64,000 nt of DNA from Hyphomicrobiales bacterium (GTDB lineage Bacteria; Pseudomonadota; Alphaproteobacteria; Rhizobiales; Rhizobiaceae). Made by a program: the position numbers and the translations under genes. Where the stretch lies: positions 298,860-362,859 of the forward strand of contig UCHV01000005.1 in the NCBI GenBank assembly GCA_900472395.1, in the 5' to 3' direction. Shown one piece after another: positions 35,532 to 43,790 of this stretch (its first letter is position 1; every line of letters begins with the position of its first letter). Under the pieces are notes generated by a model. It searched no databases. It was not told the DNA's origin and saw nothing but the letters and a program-made list of their open reading frames with translations.

Positions 35532-35664
35532 TTTCAACCACAGCTAACTTGTCCTCCGTCAAACTGCGGCGTAGAGCCGCAGAGTCAGATTGCCTCTGCG
35601 CTGAAATGACGCGCCTTTCCCGACGCGCCGCGCAAGGCGTTTCAAGCGGACGAAGGAGCTTAAA

Positions 35665-36369
35665 ATGAGAGACGTTCCGGGCCTGCCATCCCGCCGAACC
35701 TTCCTGAAGGCATCGGCAGCGAGCGCGGCCATTGCAGGCATTGCGGCGGTTCCCGCCAAGGCCGAGCAGAAACCCGAGCCGGTGGCTCTCACCGAATACA
35801 AGCCGGACTGTCTCAAGCCCAGTGAGTGGGCTTTCGTGATGGCAGCGGTGGCAAGACTGATCCCCTCGGAAGGCGAAGGCCCCGGCGCGATCGAAACGCG
35901 TGTTCCGGTCTTCATCGACATGCAGCTGGCCGGCGATTACGGCCGTGCCGCCGACTGGTACATGCAAGGCCCGCACGATGCGGCGGCAAGCCCCTTGCGT
36001 GGCTGGCAGACCCCGCTGACCCCGCTGGAAGTCTACCAGCAGGCAATCCCGGTGTTCGACGCGTGGTGCAAGGCCACCCATGGCAAGATTTTTGCCGAAC
36101 TGGACGGCGAAACCCAGGACAAGGCGCTCACCTCGCTCCAGAAGGACGAGATGAAGATCAAGCCGGAACTGCGCGATTTCTTCACCATCCTGCTTGCCAA
36201 CACCAAGGAAGGCTATTTCGCCGACCCGATGTATGGCGGCAATCACGGCATGCAGGCTTGGACCTATATCGGTTTCCCCGGCGCTCGCGGCTCCTACAGG
36301 GAATGGGTGCTGAAGCACAACGTCAAGTATCCGCTCGGCCCCGTTTCCATTTCCGGCGAGAGGGCCTGA
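35665..36369 (+). CDS. small subunit of GMC sugar dehydrogenase (gluconate 2-dehydrogenase subunit 3 family), Tat signal
   Basis: The 234-residue protein has a twin-Arg signal (SRRTFLKASAASAAIAGIAA, cleavage near AKA-E). The rest matches the gluconate 2-dehydrogenase subunit 3 family (WAFVMAAVARLIPSEGEGPG and LPGA-like IGFPGARGSYREW at the end). In these complexes the flavoprotein subunit has no signal of its own and is carried across the membrane by this subunit, a Tat hitch-hiker mechanism. AAGGAG precedes the ATG. The flavoprotein gene starts five bases after the stop codon. Homologous sets serve gluconate, sorbitol, fructose, glucose or glucoside 3-dehydrogenases. Confidence 0.9.
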   Translation: MRDVPGLPSRRTFLKASAASAAIAGIAAVPAKAEQKPEPVALTEYKPDCLKPSEWAFVMAAVARLIPSEGEGPGAIETRVPVFIDMQLAGDYGRAADWYMQGPHDAAASPLRGWQTPLTPLEVYQQAIPVFDAWCKATHGKIFAELDGETQDKALTSLQKDEMKIKPELRDFFTILLANTKEGYFADPMYGGNHGMQAWTYIGFPGARGSYREWVLKHNVKYPLGPVSISGERA

Positions 36370-36373
36370 GACC

Positions 36374-38140
36374 ATGGCACGCACTGAAAAGAAGAAAAAC
36401 GTCGTCCTCGTCGGTTTCGGCTGGACCGGCGCCATCCTTGGCATGGAACTCGCTCAGGAAGGCCTCGAAATCCTGGCGCTGGAACGCGGCCACGATCAGA
36501 ACACGGTGCCGGATTTCCAGTATCCGAACATGATCGACGAGCTGAAATACGGCGTGCGCCTCGGCATGATGCAGAAACCCCGCAACGGCACGCTGACCAT
36601 CCGCCGCGACCAGAACGAAACCGCCCTGCCCTACCGCAGCCTCGGCACCTTCCTGCCCGGCATCGGTGTCGGCGGCGCCGGCACGCACTGGAACGGTTTG
36701 AACTGGCGTCCGATGCAGTCGGAATACCACCTGCGCTCCTATACGCAGGAAAAGTTCGGCAACATCATTCCGGACGATATGACCATCCAGGACTACCCGA
36801 TGTCCTATGCCGAGCTCGAGCCGCATTTCGACCGGTTCGAATACGTCGCGGGCATTTCCGGCCAGGCCGGCAACATCAACGGCAAGGTTGTCGAAGGCGG
36901 CAATCCGTTCGAAGCGCCGCGTTCGCGCGATTACCCGATGCCGCCGATGCACTCCACCTGGGACGGCAAGAAGTTCGGCGATGCGGCCAGGGCGATGGGT
37001 TACCACCCCTTCCCAAGCCCGGGCGGCATTGCCTCCAAGGACTATGTCAACGAATACAACATGCAGATGGGCCCGTGTAACCACTGTGGTTTCTGCGAGC
37101 GTTTCGGTTGCTACAACTATTCGAAATCCTCTCCGCAGACGGCGATCATCGATGCCTTGAAGCGCAAGAAGAACTTTGAATACCGCACCAATTGCGATGT
37201 TCTGCGTGTCGAAAAATCGGCTGACGGCAAGACCGCAACCGGCGTCACCTATTATGACGAGAAGACCGGCGAGGAAGTCTTCCAGCCCGCCGATATCGTC
37301 ATCCTGACGGCGTTTTCGCTGCACAACGTGCACCTGATGCTTTTGTCCGGCATCGGCAAGCCTTACGATCCGGTCACCAATGAAGGTGTCGTCGGCCGTA
37401 ACTATTCCTACCAGCTGACCGGCGGTTACACGCTGTTCTTCAAGGACGAAAACTTCAACCCGTTCATCGGCACCGGCGCCAACGGCATGTGCATCGATGA
37501 CTTCGGCATGGACAATATCGATTTCGCCAAGGAAGGCTTTATCGGCGGTGCTTACTGGCGTTCCGGCCAGACCAATGGCCAGCCGATCCGCTCCATGTCG
37601 CTGCCGGCGGGCACGCCCTCCTGGGGCGCGGGTTGGAAGAAGGCCGTCGGCGAATGGTACGGCCATTCGATGAATATCGGCGCCCATGGTTCGCTGATGT
37701 CCTACCGCGGCAACTATCTGGACCTAGATCCGACCTACAAGGATCCGCGCGGCCGCGCCATGATGCGCATGACCTTCAACTGGCAGCCGAACGACCTCAA
37801 GATGATCCAGTTCATGAAGTCGAAGATGGAACCGCTGGTAAAGTCGATGAACCCCGACATCGCGCAGGACGGTTTCAAGAAGGACGGCGCCATGTTCGAC
37901 GTTCGTCCGTACCAGACCACCCATAATACCGGTGGTGCCGTGACGGGTGACGATCCGAAAACATCTGCGATCAACCGCTATCTGCAGGCTTGGGACCAGC
38001 ACAACGTGTTCGTGATGGGCGCCAGCGCCTTCCCGCAGAACACCCAGTATAACCCGACCGGCATGGTCGGCGGTCTTGCCTATTGGGCGGCAGAACATAT
38101 CCGCAAGGATTATCTGCCCAATCCGCGTCCGCTGGTGTGA
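36374..38140 (+). CDS. GMC-family FAD-dependent sugar dehydrogenase, catalytic subunit
   Basis: The 588-residue flavoprotein has the FAD dinucleotide fold VVLVGFGWTGAILGMELA (about residues 10-27). The GVGGAGTHWNGLNWR loop is typical of gluconate/sorbitol dehydrogenase catalytic subunits. A C-terminal GMC-C domain carries HNTGGAVTGDDP (active-site His) and SAFPQNTQYNPTGMVGGLAYWAA. Cys235, Cys238, Cys241 and Cys246 (PCNHCGFCERFGC) resemble the cysteine cluster that holds a 3Fe-4S centre in bacterial FAD glucose dehydrogenase. It has no signal and should travel with the Tat subunit encoded upstream. Electrons pass to the triheme cytochrome encoded next. The substrate is inferred as a sugar or glycoside. 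Confidence 0.92.
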   Translation: MARTEKKKNVVLVGFGWTGAILGMELAQEGLEILALERGHDQNTVPDFQYPNMIDELKYGVRLGMMQKPRNGTLTIRRDQNETALPYRSLGTFLPGIGVGGAGTHWNGLNWRPMQSEYHLRSYTQEKFGNIIPDDMTIQDYPMSYAELEPHFDRFEYVAGISGQAGNINGKVVEGGNPFEAPRSRDYPMPPMHSTWDGKKFGDAARAMGYHPFPSPGGIASKDYVNEYNMQMGPCNHCGFCERFGCYNYSKSSPQTAIIDALKRKKNFEYRTNCDVLRVEKSADGKTATGVTYYDEKTGEEVFQPADIVILTAFSLHNVHLMLLSGIGKPYDPVTNEGVVGRNYSYQLTGGYTLFFKDENFNPFIGTGANGMCIDDFGMDNIDFAKEGFIGGAYWRSGQTNGQPIRSMSLPAGTPSWGAGWKKAVGEWYGHSMNIGAHGSLMSYRGNYLDLDPTYKDPRGRAMMRMTFNWQPNDLKMIQFMKSKMEPLVKSMNPDIAQDGFKKDGAMFDVRPYQTTHNTGGAVTGDDPKTSAINRYLQAWDQHNVFVMGASAFPQNTQYNPTGMVGGLAYWAAEHIRKDYLPNPRPLV

Positions 38141-38151
38141 GGAGAGAACCC

Positions 38152-39471
38152 ATGAAAAAACTCGTTCGCGTTCTCGGCGTCCTCGTCGTTCTGGGTATCG
38201 TTGCCCTTCTCGCCTTCATCTTCGTGCCGGTGCAGCGCACCGGCCCGGTCACCCAGCTTTCAGCCGATTTCAAGCCGGCCAAGGGTCAGGGCGAATATGT
38301 CATGCGCGCCGGCGACTGTCTGGCCTGCCATACCAATGAAGGCGGCAAGCCTTTTGCGGGCGGCCGTGCCATCCAGAGCCCGATGGGCACCATCTGGACC
38401 ACCAACATCACGCCCGACAAGGAAACCGGCATCGGCAACTGGTCGCTCGACGATTTTCGCGCGGCCCTTTACGATGGCGTGACCCCGAACGGCACGCATC
38501 TCTATCCGGCAATGCCGTATGAGAACTATCGCAAGATGTCGGAGGAGGACATCGTCGCCCTCTACGACTACTTCATGCACGAGGTCGAACCGGTCTCCAA
38601 CAAGGTCGAAGAGACCAGGCTGGGCTTTCCGTTCAACATGCGCTTCGGCCTGCGCGCCTGGAACTGGCTGGCGGCCAGCTATCAGGCCGGCTTCAAGCCG
38701 ACGGAAGGACAGGACGAGCAGTTCAACCGCGGCAAATATCTCGTCGAAGGTGCGGGCCACTGCGCCGCCTGCCACAGCCCGCGCAACCTGTTCATGGCGC
38801 AGGACGGCATCGACGATACGTCGAAGTCTTTCCTGACCGGTGGCGAAATCGACGGTTATACCGCGCCTGACCTGCGCGGTCCGGCAAGCGGCCCGCAGAA
38901 GTGGACGACCGAGCAGACAGCGGCTTACCTCGCGACTGCCCGTAACGCCCACTCGACGGCAACCGGCGAAATGATGCTCGTCGTGCGTGACTCGCTGCAG
39001 TACCTGACGCATGAGGACAACATGGCGATCGCCGCCTACCTCAAGAAGATCGGAACCGGCAGCGACAAGGCCGCGGCGGCTCCTGCCACGCCGGTCGTCA
39101 CCGAAACGGAAAAGATGCTGACGGAAGCCAAGCCGGATATGCCGCTCGGCCCCCGCCTCTATCTCGACAATTGCGGTGGCTGCCACTTCGTCACCGGCAA
39201 GGGTGCAGGCGAAACCTTCCCGGAACTCGATGGCAACTCGCTGGTGACAGCAAAATCGCCAAAGGGTCTCATCAGCGTCATCCTCCACGGCGCGGAACTG
39301 CCCTCCACGGCAGACCGTCCGATGAAGATGCGCATGCAGGGTTACGACAAGCGTCTCTCCGACGAGGAAATCGCAGCGCTTGCCACCTTCCTGCGTGAAG
39401 GCTGGACCAACAAGGCACCGGCTGTTTCAGCAGCCGACGTGAAGGCCGTTCGCGACCTCGCACACCACTGA
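38152..39471 (+). CDS. membrane-anchored triheme cytochrome c subunit of the dehydrogenase
   Basis: The 439-residue protein has one N-terminal membrane helix (residues 5-27, KLVRVLGVLVVLGIVALLAF) that anchors it facing the periplasm. It has three heme c motifs: CLACH (Cys56), CAACH (Cys204) and CGGCH (Cys341). The length and motif spacing match the cytochrome subunit of gluconate, sorbitol and fructose dehydrogenases, which passes electrons from the flavoprotein to ubiquinone or an oxidase. GGAG precedes the ATG by eight bases. It closes a three-gene operon, followed by a strong hairpin at 39503-39538. Confidence 0.93.
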   Translation: MKKLVRVLGVLVVLGIVALLAFIFVPVQRTGPVTQLSADFKPAKGQGEYVMRAGDCLACHTNEGGKPFAGGRAIQSPMGTIWTTNITPDKETGIGNWSLDDFRAALYDGVTPNGTHLYPAMPYENYRKMSEEDIVALYDYFMHEVEPVSNKVEETRLGFPFNMRFGLRAWNWLAASYQAGFKPTEGQDEQFNRGKYLVEGAGHCAACHSPRNLFMAQDGIDDTSKSFLTGGEIDGYTAPDLRGPASGPQKWTTEQTAAYLATARNAHSTATGEMMLVVRDSLQYLTHEDNMAIAAYLKKIGTGSDKAAAAPATPVVTETEKMLTEAKPDMPLGPRLYLDNCGGCHFVTGKGAGETFPELDGNSLVTAKSPKGLISVILHGAELPSTADRPMKMRMQGYDKRLSDEEIAALATFLREGWTNKAPAVSAADVKAVRDLAHH

Positions 39472-39502
39472 AAAATCCGGTCGGGAAACCGCCAGGACAA
39501 CA

Positions 39503-39538
39503 AAACGGCGTGCCCTGCATCTGCAGGGCACGCCGTTT
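39503..39538 (+). terminator. terminator hairpin of the dehydrogenase operon
   Basis: A 17-bp perfect inverted repeat (arms 39503-39519 and 39522-39538, ending in TTT) lies 31 bases after the cytochrome stop codon. The very long stem with a short loop is a strong stop signal despite the short T-run. Confidence 0.8.
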
Positions 39539-39739
39539 GCACATGTGCAAAATACACACCAGAGATTTAATTAGCGAAATAAAATCAACGCCATACGCGA
39601 ATAAAATCTGACAGACCGTATTAAAGAACATCATAAAATTGCAAAAAATACCCTCTTTCGGCACACCATAAAAATGTGACCGCTCATTTAAGGGAATTAT
39701 TTATAGTCTTGACGTTCAATTCACCTCGTAATTCGAGGA

Positions 39740-40672
39740 ATGATTGGCGTGATACTTCGTTTTCCCAAAAATCTTGTTCAAGCCGGCCTTTATATTGAGG
39801 CGGTGGAATGCCCAAGCGCAGAATTCCCGCGGCGTCGGTTCATGCTTGAATCCGAAGAGGATCTGAGCGCCATTCTTCTATCCTCGGCGGTCGATGTTCT
39901 TGTCAGCCAGCAGAAAAGCCGCGTCGATGTTGCAGCGCTTCTGGAGCGCGCACCCGCCGGTTACTTCAAACCCGCACCGTTAAGCGAGCCGATGCGGCTG
40001 GAAACCAGCGCCGCACTTGAAGGCGCGATGGACGCCATGCGCCAGGGCCTGGAAGCCATGGTCGATGGCAATATCGACATGGCGCATATCACCGAAGCCG
40101 CCATCGCCGCGCGCCGCGGTGTCGAAAGCGCGCCCGAGCTTTTCCTCGAGATGACCCGTCTCAAGGCAAAACACAAGGCGACCTACCTTCATTCCGTGGT
40201 CGTGGCCGGCCTGATGGCGCAAATGGCCGTGCTTCTAGAATACGATGATGAAATGGTCAACGAGATCGGCCGCGCCGGCATATTGCACGACATCGGCAAG
40301 CTTCTGATCCCCAACGCCATTCTCAACAAGCCCGGAAAACTCAACGCCATCGAATGGCGGATGATCCGCAGCCATCCGGAAATCGGATATCGCCACATGA
40401 AGGATCTCGGCGGCGTTTCCGAACTCATTCTCGACGTCTGCCGCCTTCACCACGAAGCGCTCGACGGCAGCGGTTATCCACTCGGCCTCAAGGATAACCA
40501 GATCATCCCGGTCGTGCGCATCTGCACCGTCTGCGACGTGTTCGACGCGCTGACCAGCGTTCGGCCTTACAAGAAGGCCTGGACCACGGCGGATGCCCTG
40601 ACCTGGATGTACGACCAGCCGCACCTGTTCGATCGCAAGCTGATCCTGCGGCTGGGCTCGATGTTCCGCTAA
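39740..40672 (+). CDS. HD-GYP domain cyclic-di-GMP phosphodiesterase
   Basis: The 310-residue protein has an N-terminal helical region of unknown fold (1-145) and an HD-GYP domain. The latter shows the His of LHSVVVAGL, the HD pair in AGILHDIGKLLIPNAIL, the GYP motif HHEALDGSGYPLGL, and RICTVCDVFDALTSVRPYKK. All metal ligands appear present, so c-di-GMP hydrolysis is likely. Its start is uncertain: ATG 39740 touches the GAGGA ribosome site directly, whereas the in-frame GTG at 39749 has ideal spacing and may be the true start. It lies alone in AT-richer DNA, convergent with the Gfo/Idh gene. Confidence 0.9.
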   Translation: MIGVILRFPKNLVQAGLYIEAVECPSAEFPRRRFMLESEEDLSAILLSSAVDVLVSQQKSRVDVAALLERAPAGYFKPAPLSEPMRLETSAALEGAMDAMRQGLEAMVDGNIDMAHITEAAIAARRGVESAPELFLEMTRLKAKHKATYLHSVVVAGLMAQMAVLLEYDDEMVNEIGRAGILHDIGKLLIPNAILNKPGKLNAIEWRMIRSHPEIGYRHMKDLGGVSELILDVCRLHHEALDGSGYPLGLKDNQIIPVVRICTVCDVFDALTSVRPYKKAWTTADALTWMYDQPHLFDRKLILRLGSMFR

Positions 40673-40703
40673 GGTCCATCACCCTCCAGCCGCAGCATTT
40701 CTC

Positions 40704-41876
40704 TCAGAGTTTGACCCAGGCACCGTTTTTCTTCGAAGACGCCACGCAGGCTCCCACGAAGGCAACACCCTTCACACCGTCATCGACGGTCGGGTAGATC
40801 ACCGCCTTGTCCAGCTTGGTGCCGTTCTTTTTGGCGTTGATGGCGAGCGCTGCCTCCGAATAGATGGTCGCAAAGGCTTCGAGATAACCTTCCGGATGAC
40901 CGCCGGGAATACGCGAGACGCGCGCAGCCGCAGCACCCGCGCCTGCACCATTGCGGGTGATCAGCCGCTTCGGTTCACCGAACGGCGTGTACCAGAGCAG
41001 GTTCGGGTTTTCCTGGCTCCACTCCAGCCCGCCCTTTTCGCCGTAGACGCGCAGCTTCAGGCCGTTCTCATTGCCCGGCGCCACCTGGCTGCACCACAAC
41101 ATGCCCTTCGCGCCTTCTGCGAACCGCAGCATCACATGCGCATTGTCGTCCAGCCTGCGGCCGGGCACAAAGCTGTCGAGATCGGCGGCGAGGCTCTCCA
41201 GCGTCAAGCCGGTAACGAAGGAGGCAAGGTTATAGGCATGCGTGCCGATATCGCCAGTCGAACCGCCGGCACCAGACTGCGCCGGGTCGGTGCGCCACAC
41301 GGCCTGCTTGGCACCGGTCTGTTCGGCGGCTTCCGTCAGCCAGTCCTGCGCATATTCCACATTCACCACACGCAGCTTGCCCAGATCGCCATTGGCGATC
41401 ATTTCGCGGGCCTGCCGCACCATCGGATAACCGGTGTAATTGTGGGTGAGAATGAACAGCGCATCGCTTTCATCCGCGAGCTTTTTCAGCTTCTTGGCAT
41501 CAGCCAGATTGGAAGTCAGCGGCTTGTCGCAGATGACGTGGATGCCGCGCTTCAGAAACTCGCGCGCCGCTTCGAAATGCACATGGTTGGGCGTGACGAT
41601 CGACACCGCCTCGATACCATCCTTCAGCCGCGCCTCGCGGATCGCCATGTCCTTGTAGGAACCATAGGTGCGGGTCGGATCGAGCCCGAGTTCGCGGCCC
41701 GAAGCCGCCGCCTTTTCCGGCGTCGACGACAGCGCGCCGGAGATCAGATCGAACCGGTCATCCAGCCGCGCCGCCATGCGATGCACCGCACCGATAAACG
41801 CGCCCGAACCGCCGCCCACCATGCCGAGACGGATGCGCGGCTGCCGCTCTGCTTCCTGTTTGCCTTCGATTGCCAT
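40704..41876 (-). CDS. Gfo/Idh/MocA-family oxidoreductase
   Basis: The 390-residue protein has an N-terminal Rossmann fold (IRLGMVGGGSGAFIGAVHRM, about residues 15-34) and the family motif VICDKPLTSNLADAKK, whose Lys is catalytic. The second domain has GGSTGDIGTHAYNL with the active-site Asp and His. Members oxidise or reduce sugars and inositols, including 3-keto-glucosides, with NAD(P). It sits downstream of the DUF4160/DUF2442 pair and the isomerase/ABC operon on the same strand. Along with the nearby sugar isomerase this suggests a sugar oxidation-isomerisation pathway. The substrate is unproven. Confidence 0.92.
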   Translation of the reverse strand: MAIEGKQEAERQPRIRLGMVGGGSGAFIGAVHRMAARLDDRFDLISGALSSTPEKAAASGRELGLDPTRTYGSYKDMAIREARLKDGIEAVSIVTPNHVHFEAAREFLKRGIHVICDKPLTSNLADAKKLKKLADESDALFILTHNYTGYPMVRQAREMIANGDLGKLRVVNVEYAQDWLTEAAEQTGAKQAVWRTDPAQSGAGGSTGDIGTHAYNLASFVTGLTLESLAADLDSFVPGRRLDDNAHVMLRFAEGAKGMLWCSQVAPGNENGLKLRVYGEKGGLEWSQENPNLLWYTPFGEPKRLITRNGAGAGAAAARVSRIPGGHPEGYLEAFATIYSEAALAINAKKNGTKLDKAVIYPTVDDGVKGVAFVGACVASSKKNGAWVKL

Positions 41877-41911
41877 GTATTTTTCCTCCCGAAATATTCA
41901 CGTCGGATGAT

Positions 41912-42325
41912 CTAGATGTTTTGATTTGCCTTTTTGGGTCGCCCGCCCTTCGCGCCATTCGCCCGGCTGGCGGCGGTCTTTGCCCGCGAACGCGACTGCC
42001 CGCCCTTTCGTTGAGCCTCCATGAAAGTGCGGCTTCCGAATACACCTGCCATCAGGCCGGCGATCGAATAATCGACATCGAGGCTTTCCCAGTGAAGTCC
42101 TGTTTCTCCCAGTAGCTCGACCTGCGCCAGATGAGCATCCGATGCGTCGCTCAACCCTTCGAGCAGCCGCGCAGGCACCATAAAAGCCGCACCGTTTTCA
42201 AACTCGACGTGGATACGGCCGGATGCTGCATCGAAACGCACGGCTATTGGCACGGGGCGTTGCGAACGCTCCTTTATCCACTGCCGTTTCGCAGCAGCCA
42301 GATCTTCATCTGTGACTTCAGCCAT
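41912..42325 (-). CDS. DUF2442 domain protein with basic C-terminal tail
   Basis: The 137-residue protein has a DUF2442 domain (about residues 22-95; IAVRFDAASGRIHVEFENGA and GLHWESLDVDYSIAGLMAGV are typical). A tail rich in Arg, Lys, Ala and Ser follows and ends in GAKGGRPKKANQ, which resembles an AT-hook-like DNA-binding motif. The gene overlaps by eight bases the DUF4160 gene upstream. DUF4160-DUF2442 pairs are recurrent in bacteria and have been suspected to be toxin-antitoxin modules. I take DUF2442 as the likely DNA-binding partner, which is an inference. Confidence 0.82.
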   Translation of the reverse strand: MAEVTDEDLAAAKRQWIKERSQRPVPIAVRFDAASGRIHVEFENGAAFMVPARLLEGLSDASDAHLAQVELLGETGLHWESLDVDYSIAGLMAGVFGSRTFMEAQRKGGQSRSRAKTAASRANGAKGGRPKKANQNI

Positions 42326-42545
42326 GGAACTTTCTCCAGGTTCTCAGAAACAGAGGCTGATTGTCCGCAATAACCTCGACTGCCCGTCGAACGTCACGAT
42401 CTGACAGACCACCTTGTGTCAGGACCTTCAGTGTTTCGATATCAATCCGTGCTTCGCCGTCCCCGTAGACATGCACATGGGGCGGCTCATGATCAGCCGT
42501 ATAAACCACGAAGCGCATTCCGTGCTGACGTAGAACGGTGATCAC
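42318..42545 (-). CDS. DUF4160 domain protein
   Basis: The 75-residue protein shows the DUF4160 signature HEPPHVHVYGDGEARIDIET. It has a cluster of His residues near the N-terminal third and a C-terminal helix (RDVRRAVEVIADNQPLFLRT). The frame starts at GTG 42545; ATG 42518 is an alternative and would remove nine residues. No strong ribosome binding site is seen. It overlaps the DUF2442 gene. The cassette is separated from the upstream isomerase gene by a strong terminator and so is its own transcription unit. Function is unknown. Confidence 0.82.
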   Translation of the reverse strand: MITVLRQHGMRFVVYTADHEPPHVHVYGDGEARIDIETLKVLTQGGLSDRDVRRAVEVIADNQPLFLRTWRKFHG

Positions 42546-42585
42546 GAAGAAGAATAACCCAAGAAGTTAGGTTTTTCAATTTCCC

Positions 42586-42619
42586 AAAACAGGGCAAGGC
42601 TCAGTCCTTGCCCTGTTTT
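42586..42619 (-). terminator. intrinsic terminator of the ABC/isomerase operon
   Basis: AAAACAGGGCAAGG (42586-42599) and CCTTGCCCTGTTTT (42606-42619) form a 14-bp stem with a six-base loop and end in TTTT on both strands. It lies 38 bases after the isomerase stop. Confidence 0.88.
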
Positions 42620-42656
42620 GAGATCGAAGTGCGGATTGAAAGCTCCCCGATGAAAA

Positions 42657-43709
42657 CTAAAGTCCCAGCATGCGCCGATTGGCCGCCTCGTCGGTGCCCG
42701 CACCGGCAAAATCGTCGAACGCGTGTTCGGTGACGCGGATGATATGCGCCTTGACGAATTCCGCTCCTTCGCGCGCGCCGTCTTCCGGGTGTTTCAGCGC
42801 GCATTCCCACTCGACAACGGCCCAGCCATCGAAATCGTTGGCGGCCATCTTGGAAAAGATCGAACCGAAATCCACCTGACCGTCGCCCGGCGAGCGGAAG
42901 CGGCCGGCGCGGTTCACCCAGTTCTGGAAACCGCCGTAAACGCCCTGACGCCCGGTCGGATTGAACTCCGCGTCCTTGACGTGGAACATCTTGATCCGGT
43001 CCTTGTAGATGTCGATGTTGTCGAGATAATCGAGGCATTGCAGCACGTAATGCGACGGATCGTAGAGCATGTTGGCGCGCGGATGGTTCTTTACCCGCTC
43101 CAGGAACATCTCGAAGGTGATGCCGTCATGCAGGTCTTCGCTCGGATGGATTTCGTAGCAGATGTCCACATCATTTTCATCGGCATGATTGAGGATCGGC
43201 GTCCAGCGTTTCGCAAGCTCATCGAAGGCCGCCTCGACCAGACCGGCCGGACGCTGCGGGAACGGATAAAGATACGGCCACACCAGCGCGCCGGAAAAGG
43301 TTGCGTGTGCCTTGATGCCGAGATGCCTTGAGGCGCTGATGCCCATCTTGACCTGCTCGACGGCCCATTCCTGCCGGGCTTTCGGGTTGCCACGCACTTC
43401 CGGCGCGGCAAAACCGTCGAACACTTCGTCATAGGCCGGATGCACCGCCACAAGCTGCCCCTGAAGATGGGTGGAAAGCTCGGTGATCTCGACGCCGTTC
43501 CGGCGGGCCACACCGGCCAGTTCGTCGCAATAATCCTTTGAGGAGGCGGCTTTCTTCAGGTCGATCAGTTGGCTCGCCCATGTCGGCACCTGCACGCCGA
43601 GATACCCCTTGTCGGCCGCCCATTTGGTGATGCCGTCCCAGGAATTGAACGGTGCCGCGTCGCCTGCAAACTGGCCGAGAAAGATGCCCGGGCCCTTGAT
43701 CGTCTTCAT
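42657..43709 (-). CDS. sugar phosphate isomerase/epimerase family TIM-barrel protein
   Basis: The 350-residue protein has the xylose-isomerase-like AP-endonuclease 2 fold. Metal ligands are likely in DICYEIHPSEDLHDG (Glu, His), MLYDPSHYVLQ (Asp, His) and MFHVKDAEF (His, Asp), with the last Glu in WAVVEWECAL. GIFLGQFAGDAAPFNSWDG begins the barrel. Enzymes of this group act on keto-sugars or inositol derivatives, and many accompany Gfo/Idh oxidoreductases. It is the last gene of the ABC transporter operon, 81 bases after the binding-protein gene, and is followed by a terminator. Confidence 0.88.
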   Translation of the reverse strand: MKTIKGPGIFLGQFAGDAAPFNSWDGITKWAADKGYLGVQVPTWASQLIDLKKAASSKDYCDELAGVARRNGVEITELSTHLQGQLVAVHPAYDEVFDGFAAPEVRGNPKARQEWAVEQVKMGISASRHLGIKAHATFSGALVWPYLYPFPQRPAGLVEAAFDELAKRWTPILNHADENDVDICYEIHPSEDLHDGITFEMFLERVKNHPRANMLYDPSHYVLQCLDYLDNIDIYKDRIKMFHVKDAEFNPTGRQGVYGGFQNWVNRAGRFRSPGDGQVDFGSIFSKMAANDFDGWAVVEWECALKHPEDGAREGAEFVKAHIIRVTEHAFDDFAGAGTDEAANRRMLGL

Positions 43710-43745
43710 GAAAAATCTCCGCTTTTTTACAATTCAAAACATGGA

Positions 43746-43779
43746 CCGGGCGCGCATGGAAACAACCGTGCGCGCCCGG
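43746..43779 (-). other. GC hairpin between binding-protein and isomerase genes
   Basis: CCGGGCGCGCA (43746-43756) and TGCGCGCCCGG (43769-43779) form an 11-bp stem without a T-run. Such stems after binding-protein genes usually protect the upstream mRNA and give differential expression within the operon. Confidence 0.6.
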
Positions 43780-43790
43780 GAAAAGCCAAA

